Shown: positions 37,416 to 47,098 of the stretch, piece by piece
Layout: each line of letters opens with the position of its first letter
How positions within the stretch are numbered: the stretch's first letter is position 1
The notes under the pieces: generated by a model
Database searches by the model: none
What the model was told of the DNA's origin: nothing
The model's input: only the letters and a program-made list of their open reading frames with translations
Assembly (NCBI RefSeq): GCF_024505045.1
Contig: NZ_JANIBM010000007.1
Span: 124,001 to 188,000, forward strand
Source of the DNA: Methylomonas aurea
GTDB taxonomy: Bacteria; Pseudomonadota; Gammaproteobacteria; Methylococcales; Methylomonadaceae
Reading direction: 5' to 3'
DNA length: 64,000 bases
Made by a program: the position numbers and the translations under genes

Positions 37416-38401
37416 CAGGCGTAGCTGGAGCCGCCCATCCGCACGCCCAAGCGAGCGAATAATTGCTTATCCTGGTTGGTCATCGGATTGTCGGTGGTCA
37501 GCAACTTATCGCCGTAGAAAATCGAGTTGGCACCGGCCAGAAAACATAAGGCCTGCATCTCGTCGCTCATTTGCGTACGTCCGGCCGACAACCGCACTCG
37601 CGAATGCGGCATCATGATCCGGGCCACGGCTACAGTGCGCACGAATACGATCGGATCCAGCTTTTCGGTACCGTGCAGCGGCGTGCCCTGCACTTGCACC
37701 AACATATTGATCGGCACGCTTTCCGGGTGCTTGGGTAAATTGGCCAACTGCAGCAGCAATTTGGCGCGGTCGGTTTCCGACTCGCCCATGCCGACGATAC
37801 CGCCGCAGCAGACGTTGATACCGGCATCGCGCACCCGCTCCAGCGTATCCAATCTATCCTGGTAAGTGCGGGTGGTAATGATTTCAGAATAATAATCTTC
37901 CGACGTGTCCAGATTGTGGTTGTAGTAATCCAAACCGCCTTCTTTCAAAGCCTGGGTTTGCTTGTCGGTCAACATGCCCAGCGTGACGCAGGTTTCCATG
38001 CCCAGCGCTTTGACGCCCTTAACCATTTCCACCACCCGTTCGATATCGCGATCTTTCGGACTACGCCAGGCTGCGCCCATGCAGAAGCGCGATGCGCCCT
38101 CGGCCTTGGCCCGCTGCGCAGCCTGCAATACCGCGTCGACCGGCATCAGAGCTTCCGGCGCCAAGTCCGAATCGTAGCGCGCGCTTTGCGGACAATAACC
38201 GCAATCCTCCGAGCAAGAGCCGGTTTTGATACTCAACAGACTGCTGACCTGGACTTCGTTCGGATCGAAACAGGAGCGGTGTACGGTTTGCGCCTGAAAT
38301 ATAAGATCGTTGAACGGCAGGCCGAACAAGGCTTCGACTTCGTGCAATTGCCAATCGTGGCGTACGGCGACCGGTTCCAAGGGTTTTTGGCTGGCGGACA
38401 T
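37415..38401 (-). CDS. bioB: Biotin synthase
   Basis: 328-aa radical SAM enzyme with [11 protein letters not shown] for the 4Fe-4S cluster, YYNHNLDTS, and GICCGG-like [10 protein letters not shown]. It inserts sulfur into dethiobiotin. First gene of bioB-F-H-C-D, divergent from comF; the intergenic region is short (71 bp) and holds the promoter. bioA is not in the window. Confidence 0.97.
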   Translation of the reverse strand: MSASQKPLEPVAVRHDWQLHEVEALFGLPFNDLIFQAQTVHRSCFDPNEVQVSSLLSIKTGSCSEDCGYCPQSARYDSDLAPEALMPVDAVLQAAQRAKAEGASRFCMGAAWRSPKDRDIERVVEMVKGVKALGMETCVTLGMLTDKQTQALKEGGLDYYNHNLDTSEDYYSEIITTRTYQDRLDTLERVRDAGINVCCGGIVGMGESETDRAKLLLQLANLPKHPESVPINMLVQVQGTPLHGTEKLDPIVFVRTVAVARIMMPHSRVRLSAGRTQMSDEMQALCFLAGANSIFYGDKLLTTDNPMTNQDKQLFARLGVRMGGSSYA

Positions 38402-38472
38402 TCTGTTACTCTCCGAAAAATAGTTAGCGAGGCCGGGGCGTTACCGCCACTTATCAACCCAATAGTAAAAAA

Positions 38473-39174
38473 ATGGTAAACAACTGGCTTAAGATTATAC
38501 AACGAAAGCTGGTGCCGCCGCGCTGCGCATTATGCGGCGACACCGGCTTTGCCGATTTCGACTTGTGCGCGGGCTGTTTGGACGATTTGCCGCGCAATTT
38601 GCGCTGCTGTTACCGCTGCGGCGAACCGTTCGAGAGCGAGATTGCTCTGCCCAGTTTGTGCGGGCGCTGCTTGAAACGCTCGCCGCAGTTCGACGAGACC
38701 TATGCGCCGTATCTGTACCGTTACCAGATGCCCTACCTGATCGGCCAGTTGAAATTCGGCCGCGATTATAAAAATGCGCGCCTATTGGCCCTGCTGCTCG
38801 GCGAACATATTGCCGCCGATGCCGAATTGCCGGAACTGCTGCTGCCGATGCCGTTGCATCCGCACCGGTACCGGGAACGCGGCTTCAACCAGTCGATCGA
38901 GATCGCCCGCCATTTGGCGCGGCGTTTCGAGCTACCGCTGGATTTGTATAGCGTAGTACGCAGCCGGGACACCTTGCACCAGACCGGCCTGCCGGCCAAA
39001 CAGCGGCGCAAGAACATGCGCGGTGCATTTCGTTTGCAGAAATCGCTAAAAGCTGACCATGTGGCAATCGTCGACGATGTGATGACCACCGGCGCAACCG
39101 CTTCGGCCCTGGCCGGTGTACTGAAGCAGGCCGGTGTCGGCCGGGTGGACGTTTGGGTCTGTGCCCGGGCTTAA
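38473..39174 (+). CDS. comF: ComF-family phosphoribosyltransferase-like protein
   Basis: 233 aa with zinc-ribbon Cys pairs (CALCG, CAGC, CYRCG, CGRC) and a PRTase end with VAIVDDVMTTGATASAL (PRPP loop). Resembles ComF/GntX, linked to DNA uptake. Its TAA overlaps the stop of the converging MinD-like gene (TTAA at 39171-39174). Confidence 0.88.
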   Translation: MVNNWLKIIQRKLVPPRCALCGDTGFADFDLCAGCLDDLPRNLRCCYRCGEPFESEIALPSLCGRCLKRSPQFDETYAPYLYRYQMPYLIGQLKFGRDYKNARLLALLLGEHIAADAELPELLLPMPLHPHRYRERGFNQSIEIARHLARRFELPLDLYSVVRSRDTLHQTGLPAKQRRKNMRGAFRLQKSLKADHVAIVDDVMTTGATASALAGVLKQAGVGRVDVWVCARA

Positions 39175-40802
39175 CGGTCCATTGATGCCGGCGGCGCAAA
39201 CGGTAAAGTTTTGTCCTGCACGGTTTTGATCGCGGCCAACAGTTTTTCGCGGCGCGAGCAGAGCGACTGGAAACCGTGCATCAAGATTGCAAACTCCTCC
39301 TGCAGGTTCTGTTGGTCCACCGCCATTGCATTCAACGCTTCGACGGTGGAATTGAGTAACAGCTCGTACTGGTTTTGGTAAGGACGTTTGAAGCGGGCCT
39401 GAAACGCGTCGCGTAATTTCTGCAGCAGATCTTCGAAACGTTGCTCGGTGAATTCTTCGCTGGTAATGCTTGCCAACAAAACCTGCTCGGCGTCGAACGG
39501 ATCGCATTGGTAAGCCTGCCGGAACGCGGCGCGTAACTGTTCGATCGCATCCCGGTGCTGCTCCGGCTGGTCCTGCACCTGGGCTAGCAGGCGCGCCACC
39601 GCTTCAGGCAGGTTGTACATCGGTGTCTGATGATGCATTGCATACAGCGCATCCAAGGTGGCAGCCAATTCCAGCAAGCGCGGCGCGGCATAGTTTTCGG
39701 CTTCCAACCAGCGGTAAAACAGCGCCTTGAACGCCTGCGGAAAGGTACCGAATTGCTCGTAATAGGCTTCGACGAAGGCACCGGTAAACTGCTCCAAAAC
39801 CGCCTGATCCAGGGCTTGGCTTTTGATGTCCGCCAACAGGCGTTGCGGCGAATCGCAGCCGGCCGGCACACTACGCGCGCGAACCGCACCGCGCAAATCA
39901 AACTGGGGTTCGGCGGCGCCAGCGATTTCCATGGTTGCGGCTGAAGCCGGGGGAACCGGCGCGGCTGTCAGCAATCGCAGCCAATAATCCGCCAATCCCG
40001 GCGCCTCGCGGTCGCTGCCGATATGCTTGACGATGTTGTCGGCCAACGAAAACAAACAGCGGCTGGCCGGCGAATTGGCGGCCAGATCGATCACCGTCAT
40101 CTGCAAAGCCACTGCCTTGGGTACATTCTCGTCGCGGACGACGAATCCGCCGTATTCGACTTTTTGTTTTAGACATTTTTCGCTGACCGCAGCGAACCGC
40201 CGGTAAGTTTCGGTCGCCGTCGGATAATCGGCGGCCTGGTTGACCACAACCCGCAAACTGCCCCGGTAATTTCTGGCATTCAACGCTTTCAGCAACGAAA
40301 AGCTGTCGGTCAATGCGGCCGGGTCGGCGCTGACCAACAAAAACGCGTATTTGGCTGCCTCGACAAATTGCAATACCTTTTCGGTCAGGACGGCCGGCAG
40401 GTCGATGAAAAAATAATCGTATTGGCCTTCCAGTTCCCGCACGATCCGATCCAGATTCGAGCGCTGGTCAGGGGCCATAGGCCTGCCGAGCAAGATTTGC
40501 GCGCCAGGCAATATCGCCACGCCTTCGTGGGTTTTGACGATCGCTTCCGCCAACGTCTTCTCGCCGTCGGCCAGTTGTTCCAAGCCGAACGCCGGCCTCA
40601 ACCCTAGCAAGTTACCGGTATTGGACAGCCCGGTATCGGCATCGATGATACAGACGCCGGCGCCGCGCGCAGCCAGCGCCGCGGCCAGATTGCCGACCAG
40701 ACTGGATTTGCCGACTCCGCTCTTGCCGCTGGCGAACACCAGCACGCGCGGCGTTTTGCGGAGGATGCTAGTATCCTGCAATTCTGAAACTGGACTTTCC
40801 AT
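39171..40802 (-). CDS. MinD/FlhG-like P-loop ATPase with long C-terminal extension
   Basis: 543 aa. Residues about 18-280 are a MinD/ParA-like ATPase: deviant Walker A GKSGVGKSS, DADTGLSNTGNLLG, and a switch motif in DYFFIDLPAVL. Residues 300-543 are an unrecognised helical domain. FlhG-like proteins place flagella or chemoreceptors; MinD relatives set division or pilus sites. No flagellar gene is nearby, and the partner is not visible. Function inferred only as a membrane-related spatial regulator. Confidence 0.78.
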   Translation of the reverse strand: MESPVSELQDTSILRKTPRVLVFASGKSGVGKSSLVGNLAAALAARGAGVCIIDADTGLSNTGNLLGLRPAFGLEQLADGEKTLAEAIVKTHEGVAILPGAQILLGRPMAPDQRSNLDRIVRELEGQYDYFFIDLPAVLTEKVLQFVEAAKYAFLLVSADPAALTDSFSLLKALNARNYRGSLRVVVNQAADYPTATETYRRFAAVSEKCLKQKVEYGGFVVRDENVPKAVALQMTVIDLAANSPASRCLFSLADNIVKHIGSDREAPGLADYWLRLLTAAPVPPASAATMEIAGAAEPQFDLRGAVRARSVPAGCDSPQRLLADIKSQALDQAVLEQFTGAFVEAYYEQFGTFPQAFKALFYRWLEAENYAAPRLLELAATLDALYAMHHQTPMYNLPEAVARLLAQVQDQPEQHRDAIEQLRAAFRQAYQCDPFDAEQVLLASITSEEFTEQRFEDLLQKLRDAFQARFKRPYQNQYELLLNSTVEALNAMAVDQQNLQEEFAILMHGFQSLCSRREKLLAAIKTVQDKTLPFAPPASMDR

Positions 40803-41023
40803 AATAATATGGCAATCGGAACGGTAGCGGCCGGCAATAGGCGATTCGATGATATTCGGACAATTCGGCCCGGCATTGTACGCCGAATCCGATAATTCCC
40901 AATTGGCTAAATGGACGATTCAAACCGATGGGCCATCGCCGACCAAACGCCACGGTCGCCTAGACGGCATTTGCCGCGAGTCTTCACGTATAATGCCGCG
41001 ACCCGCAACCTAACCGAAACGCC

Positions 41024-41560
41024 ATGACCACGCCACGCCTCGCCTGGGCTATCACCGGCTCCGGACATTACATCGAAGAATGCCTCGAATTCATGCTGAC
41101 GTTGGATAACGTCGATCTTTACCTGAGCCAGGCCGGCGAGGAAGTGCTGAAAATGTATGGCATCAAACTGGACGATATCCGCGCCAAGATGCCGATTTAT
41201 CGGGACAAAGCCGCTTCGGCACCGCCGGTGGGACTGTTTTACAAAGGCTATTACCACACCTTCGTAATGGCGCCGACCACCTCCAACACCATCGCCAAAT
41301 GCGTGCTCGGCATCGCCGACTCTTTGGTGACCAACTTGTACTCGCAAGCGGGCAAATGCCGGATACCCAGCATTGTCTACCCGTGCGATACCGCGCCGGA
41401 AATCGAGACCACCGCGCCGGGCAAGAAAAAGTTCATGGTCTATCCGCGCCCGGTCGACCTGGAGGCTACCGATAAAATTCGCAGCTTCCCTTACACCCAA
41501 GTCGTCGACGACGTCCAACAACTGATCCTGGCGGTAAACACCCGCCTGGCCGGGCTATGA
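41024..41560 (+). CDS. Flavoprotein of the H4MPT/archaeoflavoprotein type
   Basis: 178 aa with flavin-binding signature ITGSGHYI at the N-terminus and TTSNTIAKCVLGIADSL, as in the HFCD/AfpA/dihydromethanopterin-reductase-like family. In methylotrophs such flavoproteins are linked to tetrahydromethanopterin synthesis. The ATG of the next gene overlaps this stop, so they work together. Substrate not proven. Confidence 0.78.
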   Translation: MTTPRLAWAITGSGHYIEECLEFMLTLDNVDLYLSQAGEEVLKMYGIKLDDIRAKMPIYRDKAASAPPVGLFYKGYYHTFVMAPTTSNTIAKCVLGIADSLVTNLYSQAGKCRIPSIVYPCDTAPEIETTAPGKKKFMVYPRPVDLEATDKIRSFPYTQVVDDVQQLILAVNTRLAGL

Positions 41561-42951
41561 GCGAAAAAATCCTGTTCATCACCGGCCGCCTGGCCGAAAA
41601 ACAGGTCCGCCAGGTGCTGGAAAAAATGCAGCCCGACTTTTATTACAAGGTACATGTGATGGGCGTGACGGTCGCGGCACTAATCACCGCGGAAATGATC
41701 GCTCGCCGGCTGACCGACACCGGCGGCGCCGACCGTATCGTGATACCGGGCCGCTGCCGCGGCGATCTGGACATGCTGTCCCGGCATTACGGCATTCCGG
41801 TCGAGCGCGGCCCGGAAGAGATCAAGGACTTGCCGCAACATTTCGGCATGGCTGCGCACCATTACGACCTGAGCCAATACCAAACCAAAATCTTCGCCGA
41901 GATCACCGACGCGCCGAATATCGGCGTCGATGCCGTAGTCGAGCGCGCGCATTACTACAAAGCCAACGGCGCCGACGTAATCGATATCGGCTGCCTGCCC
42001 GGCACGCCATTTCCGCATCTGGCGGACTGCATCTCGACTTTGAAGCAGGAAGGCTTTTACGTCAGTATCGACTCGCTGGAAGACGCCGACTTGCTGGCCG
42101 GCGGCAAGGCAGGCGCCGATTACCTACTGAGCCTGACCAATAAGAGCCTGTGGATTGCCGATGAAGTGGCGGCAACGCCGATCCTGATTCCGGAAGTCCA
42201 CGGCAATCTCGCCACACTGGATCAAGCCATCGAGACCTTGAGCGCCAAAAACCGCGCCTTCATCGTCGACCCGATCCTGGACCCGATCCATTTCGGCTTT
42301 ACCGAATCCATTGTCCGCAATTACCAGTTTCGCCAACGCTACCCGGACATCGAAATGATGATGGGCGTCGGCAATCTGACCGAACTGACTCACGCCGACA
42401 CCTCCGGCATCAATGCCATGTTGTTGGGCATTTGCTCGGAACTGAACATCAACCACATCCTGGCTACCGAGGTCAGCAAACATGCACGGCGAGCGATCAA
42501 GGAAGCCGACGTGGCGCGGCGCATGATGTATGCCGCCAAACAGCACAATACGTTGCCCAAACATATCAGCCCGGACTTGATGACGGTGCACGAGACTGCG
42601 CCGTTTCTGAACAGCCGCGAAGAAATCGAAAGTCTGGCGGCGCAAATCAAAGACCCCAGCTACCGAATCCAGGTCAGCAGCGACGGCATCCACATTTTCA
42701 ACCGCGACGGCCTGCACAGCGCCACCGACCCGTTCGATCTATACCCGAAACTGCAGGTCGAAACCGACGGCGGCCACGCTTTCTATCTGGGCGTCGAATT
42801 GGCCCGTGCCGAAATCGCCTGGCAACTGGGCAAGCGTTTCACCCAGGACCAACCCTTAAGCTGGGGCTGCGCCGCGCAAGGCGCCGAGCCGGCCGTGGAC
42901 TTGCACACTTTCAAACCGGCCGGCAGCACGCTGAAAAAACACGAGGAATAA
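41557..42951 (+). CDS. Dihydropteroate synthase-related protein (H4MPT-associated)
   Basis: 464 aa. The centre resembles DHPS in a TIM barrel (NGADVIDIGCLPGTPFP, VSIDSLEDADLL, VDPILDPIHFG). N- and C-terminal regions beyond DHPS are present. Dihydropteroate synthase-like proteins of this length occur in H4MPT gene clusters of methylotrophs. Forms a two-gene unit with the upstream flavoprotein. Role inferred from context. Confidence 0.78.
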   Translation: MSEKILFITGRLAEKQVRQVLEKMQPDFYYKVHVMGVTVAALITAEMIARRLTDTGGADRIVIPGRCRGDLDMLSRHYGIPVERGPEEIKDLPQHFGMAAHHYDLSQYQTKIFAEITDAPNIGVDAVVERAHYYKANGADVIDIGCLPGTPFPHLADCISTLKQEGFYVSIDSLEDADLLAGGKAGADYLLSLTNKSLWIADEVAATPILIPEVHGNLATLDQAIETLSAKNRAFIVDPILDPIHFGFTESIVRNYQFRQRYPDIEMMMGVGNLTELTHADTSGINAMLLGICSELNINHILATEVSKHARRAIKEADVARRMMYAAKQHNTLPKHISPDLMTVHETAPFLNSREEIESLAAQIKDPSYRIQVSSDGIHIFNRDGLHSATDPFDLYPKLQVETDGGHAFYLGVELARAEIAWQLGKRFTQDQPLSWGCAAQGAEPAVDLHTFKPAGSTLKKHEE

Positions 42952-42960
42952 GGGGGCTCT

Positions 42961-43671
42961 ATGGCCAGCCAAACTGCGCTCCTGATCCTGATTGCCATAC
43001 TCAGCGCGGTAATGCTCTGGTTATGGCGGCACTGGCGCCGCGCCGCCCGCGCCGATTTCATTCGCCGCTACGCCTTCCCTGCCGGCCTATTCGAAAAATT
43101 GCAGAAGCGCCGGCCGCAATTGGCGCGCAAGGATTGCGAATTGACCGCCCGCGCCTTGCGCCAGTTTTTTCTGGCTTATCTGCATGGCGGCCGTAACTTC
43201 GTGTCGATGCCGTCGCAACTGGCCGACGACTTGTGGCACGAGTTCATTTTGTATACCCGGCATTACGAGCAATTCTGCCGCCAAGCCTTCGGCGGCTTTC
43301 TGCACCACACGCCGGCCGTAGTGTTGAGCCGGAACCGCCAGACCAATGCTGGCCTGCGCCGAGTCTGGTGGCAGTGCTGCCGGGAGGAAAACATCAACCC
43401 GAGAAAACCCAGCCGGCTACCGCTCCTGTTTGCACTGGACAGCAAATTGCAGATCGCCGACGGTTTCAGCTACGTGGTCGATTGCCGCGGCCAGATCGCC
43501 CGCGCCGGCGACGACGGCCGTAGCGGCACGCCCTACTGCGGCGCCGACTTCGCCGACAGCAGTTTCGACGGCGACACCGACGGCTTCGGCGACGATAGCG
43601 GCAGCGGCGACAGTGGCGGGGATGGCGATTCCGGAGGCTGCGGCGGCGGTTGCGGAGGCGGCGGCGACTGA
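42961..43671 (+). CDS. GRDP-like protein with Gly/Asp/Cys-rich tail
   Basis: 236 aa: one N-terminal membrane helix, a domain with the glycine-rich-domain-protein motif DDLWHEFILYTRHYEQFC, and a low-complexity C-terminus rich in Asp/Gly/Ser ending GGCGGGCGGGGD. Function unknown. It starts nine bases after the DHPS-like gene, so is probably in the same transcript. Confidence 0.68.
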   Translation: MASQTALLILIAILSAVMLWLWRHWRRAARADFIRRYAFPAGLFEKLQKRRPQLARKDCELTARALRQFFLAYLHGGRNFVSMPSQLADDLWHEFILYTRHYEQFCRQAFGGFLHHTPAVVLSRNRQTNAGLRRVWWQCCREENINPRKPSRLPLLFALDSKLQIADGFSYVVDCRGQIARAGDDGRSGTPYCGADFADSSFDGDTDGFGDDSGSGDSGGDGDSGGCGGGCGGGGD

Positions 43672-43913
43672 TTGCCGGCAGCGTTGCGCTATGCGCCGGA
43701 CGCAGTTCAGCGCCGGTTTGTCGGTTTTGACCTGTCGCAAACCCGACAACCCATTCTCCCGCTATAGCCGCAGCCCGCGGCCGGCCAGGGTTGTACTTCT
43801 GGTATCGGACTTGCTAATCAAGTCCTGACCACCACCACTTTTGCCACGATGAAACCGAGATTCGCTGCTGTCCATTCGGCCATAGCCCTCCGACCAACCT
43901 CGGAGTCAGGACT

Positions 43914-44276
43914 ATGCTAGAACCGACCCTGAAACTCGCCGTTGCCACTAAAGACGGCATCTCGATCAACGAACATTTCGGCCACGCCAAAAAATTCGGC
44001 ATCTATAACGTCGGCGAAAACGGCTGCCAGCTCCTGGAAACCCGCGACGTCGATAATTATTGCCTGGGCCAGCACGCCGACCAATCGGCGATGGCCGGCA
44101 TCCTGGAAACGATCAAGGACTGCCACGCCGTTTTCGTGGCCCGCATCGGCGACGGCCCGACCGCGAAAGTCAACGCGATCGGCGTCCGTGCGGTCTCCGC
44201 ATACGCCTATGCGGCAATCGAGGAATCGCTGCTGGATTACGCCCGACGCAACGCCGCCGGCGAGGATATCGGATGA
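43914..44276 (+). CDS. NifX/NifB-C-terminal-like FeMo-cofactor family protein
   Basis: 120 aa with the family pattern VATKDGISINEHFGHAKKF and FVARIGDGPTAKV. NifX/NafY relatives bind FeMo-co precursors; standalone members occur outside nif clusters with unknown roles. Coupled by ATGA overlap to the next gene. No nitrogenase gene is in the window. Confidence 0.82.
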   Translation: MLEPTLKLAVATKDGISINEHFGHAKKFGIYNVGENGCQLLETRDVDNYCLGQHADQSAMAGILETIKDCHAVFVARIGDGPTAKVNAIGVRAVSAYAYAAIEESLLDYARRNAAGEDIG

Positions 44277-44644
44277 CGCCGGAACATGTCGCAGCTTGGA
44301 CGTCATCGCATGCCTTGACGCCGATTCAGATCGATTGCGCCGTGACGGTGATGTTGAAAATCCTGGACGGCAAATGCAAGATGCCGGCGCAGGAAAAAGT
44401 CGTGATGGAGTTGCTGTACGACCGGATCAAACATCTTCCCGGCCAATTGCTGGACCGCAGCATACACGCGTTAATCGCGGCGGCGCGCAACGCCAATGAT
44501 GCCGAGGCGCTGAAAAATGTGATCTACGAAAAACGCCTGCTAGCCGAAACCGCGATCTCGCGGCCGGTGATGAAAGGTTTTAAAGCGATGATCCGCACCG
44601 AAGGTTTGCTGCCGGCGAAAACCGCAACCGACAGCGAGGACTAA
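44273..44644 (+). CDS. Conserved hypothetical, coupled to NifX-like gene
   Basis: 123 aa, helical, no membrane segment; a central YDRIKHLPGQLLDRS and Ala-rich helix. ATG at 44273 overlaps the upstream stop. Not recognised. The coupling suggests it acts with the NifX-like protein. Confidence 0.72.
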   Translation: MTPEHVAAWTSSHALTPIQIDCAVTVMLKILDGKCKMPAQEKVVMELLYDRIKHLPGQLLDRSIHALIAAARNANDAEALKNVIYEKRLLAETAISRPVMKGFKAMIRTEGLLPAKTATDSED

Positions 44645-45480
44645 ATGCCGCCCGCGCTGAGTGCCGGATAGCTGAACAGCAAAAAGTGCAGACAATTCAG
44701 AGCAAAGTGGCTCAGGATCGCGGCTTCCAAGCGGCTGCTTGCCAGATAGGCGCTGCCGTAACCGATACCGGCCAGCGTCGCCAATCCGGCGTAAGTCCAG
44801 CCGCCCGGCAGATGCTTCCAGCCGAACAGAACCGCCGCCACTACAATCGCCCACTTTTCGCCGTGGCGCGAACGCATCAACCACCGCATCAAGCCGCGCA
44901 GTAACAAACCTCGGAAAAAGGCTTCCTCGACCAAACAGGTCGACAATAAATTGCCCCAGGCCCACAGCCAAAACAGCTCGCTCCATTTCGGCTGCCAGCG
45001 TACAAACTCCAGAGCCAGCGATGCGCCTAAAACCGCGATCATCGTCAGCAACAGAATCAGCAACACCCGTTTCCCGAGTTGCCGCCATTCGTCGACGTTG
45101 CGCAGGCGGTGCCGCGTGCAACCCAGCACGCAAACGCCGAGCAAAATGCCGTCGAAGTTCAAATACTTGCTATACGGCAAAGAATCCGGACCGAAGCGCC
45201 AATCGGCGATGACTTCAGGATTGGCGAACCCCGGCAACCGATGAAATATCAACCCGGTAGCAACGATGAGCGCGACCAGCCAGGCCAGAGTCCGCCAAAA
45301 CCTGGCCAGAGCAACACGTTCGGCCAGCAGCAATCCGGCCGCCAACAGCACAGGCCACAGCAACGCCACCGGCTGCAGGATACGGCCGTAGAATCCGGCC
45401 GCAATCGCCGCGGCTAAGGTCAACGGCGTCAGCCAGGGCTTGCCGGGCTGCCAAAAGCCAAGCACGGCAAGACTCAGCAA
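44641..45480 (-). CDS. CPBP-family intramembrane metalloprotease
   Basis: 279 aa with several helices and the motif EEAFFRGLLLRGL (Glu-Glu ... Arg) plus downstream FALNCLHF, typical of CPBP/CAAX proteases. Start is a TTG at 45480, uncertain; upstream in-frame codons reach back to the radical SAM gene without ATG/GTG. Located just downstream of that gene. In PEP-CTERM systems CPBP proteins can be linked to exosortase, but this is not specific. Confidence 0.8.
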   Translation of the reverse strand: MLSLAVLGFWQPGKPWLTPLTLAAAIAAGFYGRILQPVALLWPVLLAAGLLLAERVALARFWRTLAWLVALIVATGLIFHRLPGFANPEVIADWRFGPDSLPYSKYLNFDGILLGVCVLGCTRHRLRNVDEWRQLGKRVLLILLLTMIAVLGASLALEFVRWQPKWSELFWLWAWGNLLSTCLVEEAFFRGLLLRGLMRWLMRSRHGEKWAIVVAAVLFGWKHLPGGWTYAGLATLAGIGYGSAYLASSRLEAAILSHFALNCLHFLLFSYPALSAGGI

Positions 45481-45527
45481 CCCGTAAGTCCAAAAAACAT
45501 CGGCGTCAAATACACCACTCAGCCGAC

Positions 45528-46604
45528 TCAGTCGAAAAAATCGAAACTCATCTGCCCGCTCGGGTCGGGTTTGCGGAACACATCGCTACGCAATGCCGGC
45601 AAGGCGCGGTCCATGCCCAGTTTCTTGCAGATCAAGCCAAAGCGCTGGGCAATCAGATCGGCGTAAGAGCCGCTGCCGCGCAAGCGCTGATGGAACGCGG
45701 CATCGTAGGGCTTGCCGCCGCGGCTGTCGCGGACCCGGTTCATGACATGCTCCGCTTTCAGCGGAAAGTGGTGTTGCAGCCATTCTTCGAACAGCTCCGC
45801 GGTTTCCAGCGGCAGGCGCAGCAGAATGTATTCGGCACTGAGCGCACCGGCCGCGTGCGCGGCGGAGACGATTCGCTCCAATTCGTAGTCGGTCAATACC
45901 GGAATCAACGGCGCCACCATTACGCCGACCGGCACGCCCGCCTCGCGTAAGCGCGCCAAGGCGTCCAGCCGGCGTTGCGGTGCCGAGGCGCGCGGCTCCA
46001 GGGTTCTGGCCAGACTCCGATCCAAGGTCGTGACCGACAGGCATACCGAGGCCAAACCCTGTTGCGCCATCTCGGCCAAAATATCGATGTCGCGTTCGAT
46101 CAACGCCGACTTGGTGACGATACTGACCGGATGCCGGGTCTCGGCCAGCACTTCCAATATGCCGCGCATGATGCGCTGCTGGCGTTCCAGCGGCTGGTAG
46201 GGATCGGTGTTGGTGCCCAAGGCCAACGGCGCACACCGGTAATTGCGCTTGCCCAGCTCTGCCCGCAACAATTCGGCGGCATTGGGTTTTACCAGGATTT
46301 TGGTTTCGAAATCCAAGCCCGGCGAATAGCCCAGGTAAGCGTGGGTCGGCCGGGCGAAACAATAAATGCAGCCGTGCTCGCAGCCGCGATAGGGATTGAT
46401 GGAACGGTCGAACGGAATATCCGGCGAATCGTTATAGGTGATCAGCGATTTGCTGTTATCGACGACGATTTCGGTCGGCAGCGGCGGCAGATCGTCATCC
46501 AGGCAGCCCCAGCCGTCGTCCTCGGCTTGGCCGCTTTGCTTCTCGAACCGGCCGGCGGCATTGCTGATGCTGGCGCGGCCTTTGTAAATCAGGGGTTTGG
46601 ACAT
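45528..46604 (-). CDS. PA0069-family radical SAM protein
   Basis: Start chosen at 46604 (MSKPLIYKGRASISN) because GGAG lies six bases upstream; 358 aa. Contains CEHGCIYCFARP, the radical SAM cluster motif, and NPYRGCEHG. The PA0069 family's substrate is unknown. It is divergent from the double-glycine peptide gene at 46871, but the family is not a known RiPP maturase. Confidence 0.88.
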   Translation of the reverse strand: MSKPLIYKGRASISNAAGRFEKQSGQAEDDGWGCLDDDLPPLPTEIVVDNSKSLITYNDSPDIPFDRSINPYRGCEHGCIYCFARPTHAYLGYSPGLDFETKILVKPNAAELLRAELGKRNYRCAPLALGTNTDPYQPLERQQRIMRGILEVLAETRHPVSIVTKSALIERDIDILAEMAQQGLASVCLSVTTLDRSLARTLEPRASAPQRRLDALARLREAGVPVGVMVAPLIPVLTDYELERIVSAAHAAGALSAEYILLRLPLETAELFEEWLQHHFPLKAEHVMNRVRDSRGGKPYDAAFHQRLRGSGSYADLIAQRFGLICKKLGMDRALPALRSDVFRKPDPSGQMSFDFFD

Positions 46605-46870
46605 GGTTTGCTCCGCAAAACCGCGTACGGCGCTAAGGTTGTCGATCGATGCCGGCATTATACCCGGCGCGGTAGCCGCCGAAACCGGCTGCGAGCGGGC
46701 GCAACCCACCAGGGAAAAATTGCACCGGCGACCGGTGAAATAATCGATAGTTCGGCACCGGCCGTTTGCTTAGAGTGCGAATGGGCGCGGCGCAGCTCGG
46801 TCCGGACAAAGCCCGCAGCCAGCCGCGCTTGTGCCCTATTTCCATTGGCTACCGCAACGAGGAGACCGCC

Positions 46871-47053
46871 ATGCACCGACCGCTTAATCCCGCATTTAGC
46901 AAAGCCGGCACCCTGATCGCCGAACACCAGCTCCAGCGAATTTCCGGCGGCGAAACCGCGATCAGACCGGCGCCGCAGATTCCGCAATACGTGCCGTTAT
47001 CGCAAAGCCATCCCAAAGTCGAACGCGACCTGCCGCGGGTGTCTTACCAATAA
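46871..47053 (+). CDS. 60-aa peptide with double-glycine-type leader
   Basis: ATG at 46871 preceded by GAGGAG. The product starts MHRPLNPAFSKAG and has the stretch LIAEHQLQRISGG: hydrophobic residues at -12 (Ile), -7 (Leu), -4 (Ile) and Gly-Gly at -2/-1, the pattern of double-glycine leaders. The putative core is ETAIRPAPQIPQYVPL followed by a charged tail ending RVSYQ, Pro-rich and without Cys. A strong terminator follows 47 bp later. No C39 transporter is visible, so export or processing is unproven. Confidence 0.55.
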   Translation: MHRPLNPAFSKAGTLIAEHQLQRISGGETAIRPAPQIPQYVPLSQSHPKVERDLPRVSYQ

Positions 47054-47098
47054 ATTTCCGCCCGGCCGGGTGCCCCCCTGTACCGGCCGGCCGGCTCT

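Noticed and set aside
45528-47053. RiPP cluster formed by the radical SAM protein and the double-glycine peptide
   Set aside because: The radical SAM protein is of the PA0069 family (no SPASM or RRE domain seen), is divergent, and the peptide core lacks the residues usually modified; the proximity may be accidental.
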